From: Rhabditoides inermis
Taxonomy: Eukaryota; Nematoda; Chromadorea; Rhabditida; Rhabditidae
Direction of reading: 5' to 3'
Length of the DNA: 64,000 nt
Assembly: GCA_963966185.1 (NCBI GenBank)
Contig: CAWZYM010000355.1
Span: 380,001-444,000 of the forward strand
Shown: positions 56,615-64,000 of the stretch, in pieces
Position numbering within the stretch: position 1 is the stretch's first letter
Layout of the letters: every line of letters begins with the position of its first letter
Made by a program: the position numbers and the translations under genes
Notes under the pieces: generated by a model
Seen by the model: only the letters and a program-made list of their open reading frames with translations
Databases searched by the model: none
What the model was told of the DNA's origin: nothing

Positions 56615-57035
56615 GCGTTGCTACGCTCTAGTGTTCCAGCTGCTGTTGCATGCCAACGATTTGACGTTCTTTCAGCTAGAGTTGCCCCATGACGGCTGCC
56701 CGGAACGCGTCTTCCATCTTCCCTTTCTTGGCGTAGTGTTTCTTCTGCGCCTTCTGAGCGGGCGACAAACCGACGTCTTCGTCTGCGGCTTGCTGGGGAG
56801 CCGGAAGATGATGGTGCACGGCGTTCAAAGTCGACGGTGCGAGATCGGCGAGGCCAGCACCGTTCCACGAACCCATATGATATGTGTGAGCGACGGGAGG
56901 CAAGTCAAATATCGGGAAGTACGGTGGCACAGCAAATCCACAGTTTTTGCAGATGCCGTGCGCTGGACCCGAAAACTGGTGTGTCATCGAGCAACCAAGG
57001 TTCGGCTGGGCACCAGAGTGAGCGGACGGAGTCAT
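56615..57035 (-). pseudogene. Coiled-coil gene, copy B (body intact, tail frame broken)
   Basis: The ORF starts MTPSAHSGAQPNLGCSMTHQ and runs through ICKNCGFAVPPYF, HHHLPAPQQAADEDVG and KAQKKHYAKKGKMEDAF to RAAVMGQL, then TAG. In copy A the same point continues QRQIAGMQQQLE. Copy B has an extra ~11 bases ('ctttcagctag') that bring in the stop and shift the coil. Not recognised as a known family; the composition (Pro/His, then Lys, then Gln coil) suggests a nuclear protein, which is only a guess. Confidence 0.55.
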
Positions 57036-57448
57036 ACTCGAAGATCAGTTTGAACAGAACTGATGAGAAACATAGTCCTTGTTTCTTATTGAATAGATCA
57101 ATTGATTGACCAGAACTGATGAGAAATAGAGTTCTTGCTATTCATTGAATAGATCAATTGATTGACGGGAAAGGATGAGAAAAAGATGGTTTTATGTTTA
57201 TGTTATTTGATTTGATTGATTAACGGGAAAGATGACAAGCGGATTTCTGGCTATTGATTAATTCGATCGATTGATTGACGGGAAATATGACAAATCGATT
57301 GACTGTAGTCAACATTCGATGCAACATGCGATACCGTATGCAATAGCTCACTATGATATCTTCCACTGTTTCTCTCATATGTACTTGGTAATAAACTTGT
57401 TATTGCTATTATTATTGATTTATTGATTTATTGATTTATTGATTGCAG

Positions 57449-57636
57449 GAGCTGACAGCGGAGATTCTGAACAAGCCCGTCCAAGTGTGGGAGCATGACG
57501 ACAGGAGGGGGGAGGAGACGGGGAGGGAGAGGCTGCTGGAAAAGTGAGTGGAGAGGGGGGGGGGAAAGGGAGGGAGGGAGAGGGGGGAGGAGAGAGAGAG
57601 AGAGAGAAGCTGCTGGAGAAGTGAGTGGAGAGAGAA

Positions 57637-57685
<49 letters not shown>

Positions 57686-57789
57686 AGAGAGAGAGGGGGA
57701 GGGGAGGAGAGAGCGAGAGAGAGAGAGAGGGAGGTAGGAGAGAGAGAGCGAGAGAGGGGAGAGAGAGATAGAGGGGGGAGAGAGAGGGA

Positions 57790-57837
<48 letters not shown>

Positions 57838-57939
57838 AGAGAGAGAGAGAGATCCTCCCCTCGCAGCCCGGTCCGTCTTCCCCCGGCGGCGCGCGGTCGC
57901 GGTGCCACCTCTTCGGCCGGAGTGATGCGTCTGCTGTGA
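57449..57939 (+). pseudogene. RRM-family 3' fragment, copy B
   Basis: Same two exons as 24,527-25,009. Here the donor after RLLEK is a proper GTGAGT (57,544), so the two exons can still splice, but there are no upstream exons and no start codon in frame. Confidence 0.75.
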
Positions 57940-58527
57940 TTTGGTTACATTTAGACTCTTCTCTCTGTGATAGTGACGTCATATCGTGATATAGTTTTTA
58001 GGAATGTTATATCTAACTGAATTAACAAGGTGTTAAATCGTTTTATATATGTGTGTTTCATTTTATTCCGATTCCAACTCAGGCCTAACCGGTGTTTGAC
58101 TGCCTTTTGAGGCTAGCGATGTTACGTGTTTGTTTTGGTTTCTTTCTCCGAATTAATAATGTCTTGTTTCTTTCTTGTTTCATGTTATTGTTCGATAAAT
58201 ATAGATTTTTTAAAGTTTTTTCGTGTTGAAATGGAATTTGAACATCTGTTCACTCGAACTCTCTTCGTTTTACCATAAGCTGGTTTTATCATACCATACT
58301 TGGTGTCGTTTGCCAGGATTCGCATTTTTTTCATTTTCATTGTATTATCTTTGGAAAGTTGTTGTGACCGCAGCAGAGAGAGACGAGTGAGAAAGTTCTC
58401 TCAATTTTTGAATAGGGGGGTTTGAGGGAAAAACGTGATTTTCGGCGTCCGGAAGGTAGTCCTGGAAGTTTGGTCGGCGTCGGGATATCTTTCTATCAGT
58501 CTTACCAGCGACGATAGACACTGGTAA

Positions 58528-58549
58528 TATTGATAGAGAGAGAGAGGAG

Positions 58550-58593
<44 letters not shown>

Positions 58594-58661
58594 CGAGAGA
58601 GAGAGAGAAAGAGTTTCGAAAAGAAAGAGTATTCTCTCACTCTCTTTCTCTCTCTCTCTCG

Positions 58662-58703
<42 letters not shown>

Positions 58704-58706
58704 CTG
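58528..58706. repeat. GA/CT near-perfect inverted repeat, copy B
   Basis: Counterpart of 25,600-25,803; both arms are shorter by similar amounts, keeping the symmetry. Confidence 0.9.
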
Positions 58707-59459
58707 TGATATAATAAGAGAGTGAGAGAGGTTTAATTACCCAAGTTTGAGGTGTGTTCTGTCCATCCCTGATGAAGGCTTAGTGCCGAAACGTTGGATA
58801 AAAAGGTGATACTTTTTCGTGGTTTCCGGCTGTGATATCAAATCTCATTTGAGTGAGAGAATAGAGTGTCGGTGCTGACAGAGTGGGGCATAGTGACCGC
58901 GCGCATACACGACTTCCCATGTTCATGAGTACACTTTACAGTATTATATCACATCGAACTTTGACACTACGCCAGTCTGAGCTCACCGCTTACTGAATGT
59001 TATCAGTTATCAGTTATCAGTTATCAGCAGTTATCAGCACAGATATCAACATGAGTAAACCCGCATAGATTAATTCTTCGGCATTGCTAGCCAATCAATC
59101 TGTGAGAGTGAACACTCCGTGCAGAGTGTGGCATCTCGTATTTTGTGACGTATGATTGGTAAGATCACAACTCCCGGATTCACCGAAAGAGAATGCGTGA
59201 AAGACAGTCCCCTGGTAGAAATATCGATGATATTAGAGAGGGCGCGCAGCGTCCTCTCTTTTGGGTTAAAATAATCGCGCTAGAATTTTCAAGCAGCAAT
59301 ATCTAAAGGTCCCTTCAGCAACAACGTGAACTCATTCAAATAAAGGCTGAACAAAATGACGAAATTCATTATGAAAACAGTTATAAATTTTAAAAATGAC
59401 GACATTCTTTGAGCAGTATTTTGCATTGGAGACGCATTTTATGAGAATTTGCCATAGAC

Positions 59460-59496
<37 letters not shown>

Positions 59497-59803
59497 TAAG
59501 GTAATCAAAGACGCGAACCAACGATAGCGTGTGCGGTGTGCGGCAGCCAACTCTCTCCTCTCGCCCCTGCTCCCCTCAGAGATCACGACAATTTGGGGTG
59601 GGCGGGAGAAAAAAAACGGCGGAGGGTGGGTGGGAGCACACAGGCTGTAGAATGGAGAGCCTTCCGCCTACGAAATTCGACCGCGCGAAGTGGTTCGTGG
59701 CGCTGGAGCGCGTAAACGGAACATTTTAACGCATTCGTCGTCATCATTTTTATGATGCGCTGTGAAGTGATTCTTCTCCGTTGCCCCTCGTCATTTCTTC
59801 GCG

Positions 59804-62800
59804 ATGGCGCATCTGGTGTGGCGGTGAGTGTCCAATCTTTTCACTCTCATGTCCTCTCATTTCCCCGTCATGTCTCGCTTCGCGCGGTCGGTTGCCCTGT
59901 GTCTCTCACCTATTTGTTTAAGCGTCTTCTTAGATGCACTTTTATCCTGAACTATCGTTCGGGGTGGTCCAAAAAAGGTCCAAACAAGCCCCGAACAGCC
60001 TCGTTTTCAATGGGAAATCGTTTGGCCCAAACACTTTCTATTGAGGGCAAACTTTGCCCGAACACGTCCGAACATCGCTCGGCAGCCCCAAACAACCCCG
60101 AAAGATTAGCCCAAAACAATGAAATGAGAGAGAATCGCTTGGAGCTCGCTGGGTCCCGAAACGAGTGACCTTTCATGTGATGATAGAGTATGATAGCCTG
60201 ACATCATGCCAGCCTGCGCAACCGCTCGGTCGAAACAGCTGATTGACAGCAATGAGAAAACGTGTAGAAAGTGGGCTCTGGTTTTGATTGTTTTGTCATT
60301 ACTTCATTTACTTGTGACCGTGTTTCGAGTTAAATGTGCTCTGATAGTGTTTCTTTCTCTGATATGTAATCATCAGCCCCTTAAACACACAATCAAGTGG
60401 TTGAATTCAAAAATCACTTTCGAAATGGAGAAAACTGGAGCCTCAAAGAAAAGGCAAATATACAAAGAAAAGGCAAATATAGGGAGTACAATTCACCAAA
60501 AAGTCAATGACAAACCTCCAAACACAGTGATAGTATCAACAAGAACTTCAGAAACATCCGTTTTCTCATCGCAGTCGATCAGCTGTTTCGACCGAGCGGT
60601 CGCGCAGGCTGGCATGATGTCAGGCTATCATACTCTATCATCACATGAAAGGTCACTCGTTTCGGGACCCAGCGAGCTCCAAGCGATTCTCTCTCATTTC
60701 ATTGTTTTGGGCTAATCTTTCGGGGTTGTTTGGGGCTGCCGAGCGATGTTCGGACGTGTTCGGGCAAAGTTTGCCCTCAATAGAAAGTGTTTGGGCCAAA
60801 CGATTTCCCATTGAAAACGAGGCTGTTCGGGGCTTGTTTGGACCTTCTTTGGACCACCCCGAACAATAGTTCAGGGTAAAAGTGCATCTAAGAAGACCCT
60901 TTACCATAACCTTGTATTGTTCCGTTCAAGGCTGTTGCTGCTGTTGCTGATGCTGGCTCACTGGGCAATCTCGGATCGACCAGGTACGAAATCGAGTTTG
61001 ATTAAAAAAAACCACGGAAATCAAAGTGGCAAATTGAAAGCGCGGCGCGTTTTTGCCGTTTTCGCGAGCGATCGCTATCAATTGATATCACCCATTCCTT
61101 CGAATCTGTATTTTTTTGTTGCTTGAACACTAATACAAAATTCAGTCCCACAGAATCGTCAAAAGTAGAGGCGTGTTCAAATAAAAAGGCATATTGAATT
61201 GAACCATTTTAAACTGTAGCCGACTAGGCAGATTGATAGATCACTCGTACAGCGATTCCGTTCAACTAGAGGTTATCAGTAGTTTAACGGAAACACGAAT
61301 AGGGTTTTTTGTCCATTGTATACTAACTGACTTATATACTTGCCTGCTCCTTCAGCCTCTAATTGAAACAATCGTACAGCAACTAGTTTTTGTTGTTGTT
61401 GGAGAACACGTCTCAAGAGAAACCCAAAAGGAGTCCAAACTTGTGTTAAATATGCCAAAAAAGGAGTTTAGGTAATGCTGTTAGGAAAATCTACAATCCT
61501 GTTGTCATTTCCATGTAAAATCATATAGTACAAAAACTTGGCCACCACCCGGAACTGGCATTTCAAGTTTCAAGGGGCGCAATCACTATCCACAACATTA
61601 CTGTGTGCACCGGCCGAGAGGCAAACTCATTATATCAGTGCGATCCACTGGCAGTGCGGATAGTGCACTCCCAGTCTGCTGCGGGCAGCCGGTGCGCGTC
61701 ACCGCTACTCCCCTCGAAAACGATTCGTACACGGGGGCTTGCCTGCGCCTCAGGGGGCGCGCGCGCGCGTATCTCGCTTCCGAGATCAGCTAGCGTTACC
61801 AAAATCGAAACCTAACCATTTTCTAACATCCTGATAACATATCATCGTCACATTGTTCTCGCACAGATTCTAAGGGGCCTTTCTTTCAGTCGTCTTTTGC
61901 CGACTCTAGCGCGCGGGTGTTCTTAAAACAAACCAACCAGAGCGGCAGCACTTCTTAAAACGCATGCATGATATCAGAGGGACATATCGGTGCTAGGGGC
62001 TCCAAGAATTAGTTCATGGAGGATCGCATACACAGTGGGCAGATCTGTGATGGTTCGTGATGTTGACTGAATTTATTGTAGAATGCCAGAACGATGCAGT
62101 GTCTGTGAGAGACAGATTGGACAGGAATGGATGGGGCACACATCTGCTCGATGCGACGACTTCGATCTGGGCACCCAAGGATCGCGCAAGAATCAGCAAT
62201 GCCAGACTGCGGGGAGCGCTACAGGTGTGGTGTACGATCGGACACTAAGAAAATGCATACACTTTTAGTATATGTTTGGACAGAACCGCACTGAATCACA
62301 CTCAGTTCGAAGACTTGTGGAAGATCTAGAACAGCAAACATCGGTATCAATATGAATCTACTAGTTCATGATTTATCTCGATCATTCAGCACTCGTCTCT
62401 CGTTTCTCCGATATTGATTGGTTTGTTTGCTGGTGGCAGTGTGATTGCAATTGTAGTAGCTATTATCTGCCTTCGAAAACGAAAGCCGCAAACACAGGTA
62501 TGTGTTCTTGTTTTGGAATTCTTATGTTTTTTTACGTCCTACATTGTTTGTAGGTTCCGAAAACGTTCACACTTTCTACTAACGGACAAGAATATACAGT
62601 GGAGATACCCAATATGATTAACGACTTGTTTATACAGATCAAATATGCAAAGGTTTTTTGTGTGTAGAGCACGAATGTTTTAATTAGTGTTTTTCAGATT
62701 GGCCTTTTCGTGATGTATGGCATTCTCGCATTCGGAATGTTCGTAAACATTATTCTGTTTGCTGCTTTTCTCAGTTCGAGCAGAACAGTCCCTGAAAAGT

Positions 62801-64000
62801 TCGAGAGCAATATGAACACGGAGCTGGACAGTATGCCAGTTTATTTTACGGCTGCTAACCCTGCTTCAGATGCATACAATGAACTGAAGACACTCGAGTG
62901 TGCAATGAACAATTCCATAGAGAATCCGAGAAATAACACATTTAAATTCACGAAGATGCTATTCAACCAACAGGTAACATGTCACGTGTTTGAAGCTTTC
63001 CGTGCTACCTACATTTTGTTGTAGAAAAATATGATATCAATGAAACTACTCAATGATACATATCCGAAGGCGGTATTAAACTTTTTTCACCGATGCAGTT
63101 TGTATTTTCCCATTCAGAATCATTTATCGACACACTTGAAATCGCTACCAGATGCAGACCAAGTTATAACTTCATCCGAAATCTCAAGAGTGAATAGATC
63201 TGTATGAGTTTTTTATATATTTTGTTTTGCAGGACAGTATTGGAAACAGATATCCTACCTTGAATGCAACGTATCATATCTTTGTCAATTTCAATGCTGT
63301 TAAAACTGGACAATATAATGCGGTAAAAAAGCTTATTAGTACATTATAGACTTTTCTTTTCAGACTAAAAACTCAAACAACATTCATTGGATACTAAGTT
63401 CGATGGCAACTGCGCTTCAAAGAAGTCTTTCACAGAAAGAGTTTCCTTTGAAAACCAATCTATTCACGAGACAGGTAGATCATAGATATGCAACAGTTCA
63501 AAAACACTGGTGTCATAATTTAGATACGTTACGAACTCAACTCTTTTCGGTCTGAGATCAAGAAAATGAAAACTTTTTCGTTCTATGTACGTTTGTATTA
63601 TAAAATAGTATAATATAGATGAAACTTCATGAGTTTCAGTACCAAATTAATAACTATACGGCGAACGCTTTGGCAATATTTTATTTTGTGTTTATTCTAC
63701 TAGCAGCTGGGACAAGCTGTGTGTTCTGCTTTGTTCCAGGTTACAGTGTTCATACTCTTAAATAATGTCATCCTTTTAGCAAAGTATGACACCTTTTTGA
63801 AAATATCAGTGGTCTTTTTCATATTCATGATCATAACCTGCGCACCTATACCGTGAGAATCAATTTTAATTTTTTTACATTAATATGTATAAGAAAAACG
63901 TCATTTAATGAACACAATAATATTCCTTTTCAGAGTTTTGCTAAATTTAGCGAATCCTCGTCAGCTCGGTTGTATGTACTTTGAACAAAACATGGATCTG
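59804..64000 (+). pseudogene. Receptor-like fusion gene, copy B (partial; premature stop)
   Basis: Exons 1-19 of the 27.4-34.8 kb gene are present: signal-peptide exons 59,804-59,823 and 60,931-60,983, ectodomain, TM1 to TM4. Splice sites match copy A. In exon 6 a TAT (Tyr) codon of copy A is TAA here (61,956-61,958), ending the protein in the ectodomain unless that exon is skipped. Intron 1 carries a 979-bp foldback element. The window ends inside exon 19, so the PTP and kinase exons cannot be checked. Confidence 0.75.
59921..60899. mobile_element. Foldback element with ~340-bp arms (979 bp), copy B only
   Basis: The left arm (59,921 to about 60,262) and right arm (about 60,557-60,899) are inverted copies beginning GTCTTCTTAGATGCAC. 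Flanked by TTTA on each side; the empty site in copy A is at 27,535-27,538. A three- or four-base duplication ending in TTA would fit PIF/Harbinger, but this is not settled. The centre (about 300 bases) has an open frame without a recognisable transposase. Confidence 0.85.

Larger units (their letters stand above)
41740..64000. repeat. Segmental duplication, copy B (runs off window)
   Basis: Collinear with copy A. The left junction falls in the GA tract before the last RRM exon (41.74-41.88 kb): left of it there is no match to the 9.9-kb region, right of it the match is continuous apart from inserted elements and about 260 extra bases at 42.03-42.29 kb. If the repeat unit spans 10.0-41.7 kb, this is a tandem duplication with a period of about 32 kb. 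An assembly that placed two haplotypes in series would look the same. Confidence 0.93.

Overview
The window is animal nuclear DNA, most likely from a nematode. Genes are split by many short introns (about 37-60 bases in the best gene) with TTTTCAG-type acceptors. One gene ends in a CK1/TTBK-type kinase of the kind expanded in worms beside PTP-like proteins. No bacterial features, CRISPR arrays or rRNA/tRNA genes were seen. Much of the remainder is microsatellite, foldback element, LINE and (CTCCCT)n repeat.

Layout: 0-2.6 kb holds the 5' part of a low-complexity gene (minus strand). 3.0-10.1 kb holds two tandem RRM-like genes (plus). From about 10.0 kb a long segment (copy A) carries GC-rich exons, a LINE, a 1.3-kb hexamer array, a bZIP gene (minus), a second bZIP gene (minus), a coiled-coil gene remnant, a fragment of the RRM gene, and then a large membrane-receptor-like gene (27.4-34.8 kb, plus). 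34.8-41.7 kb is single-copy here: foldback elements, a small four-exon gene, a LINE fragment, and an isolated heat-shock-type promoter followed by a long hairpin. From about 41.74 kb to the window end, copy B repeats copy A in the same order and orientation, cut off inside the receptor gene.

The two copies differ by small indels and by clean presence/absence of mobile elements, so each shows the empty site of the other. This dates the insertions after the duplication, or after the split of two haplotypes if the assembly placed both alleles in tandem.

The most striking object is the 27.4-34.8 kb gene. I can join 44 exons in a single frame (about 1,607 aa): signal peptide, Cys-containing ectodomain, five membrane spans in a prominin-like layout, a Lys/Ser linker, a PTP-like domain whose catalytic Arg is Lys, and a CK1/TTBK kinase with all core motifs intact. 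I know of no described protein with this order of domains. Copy B carries a premature stop in its ectodomain. All exon models come from reading frame, phase and splice signals by eye; no transcript or database evidence was available, and coordinates may be off by a base or two.
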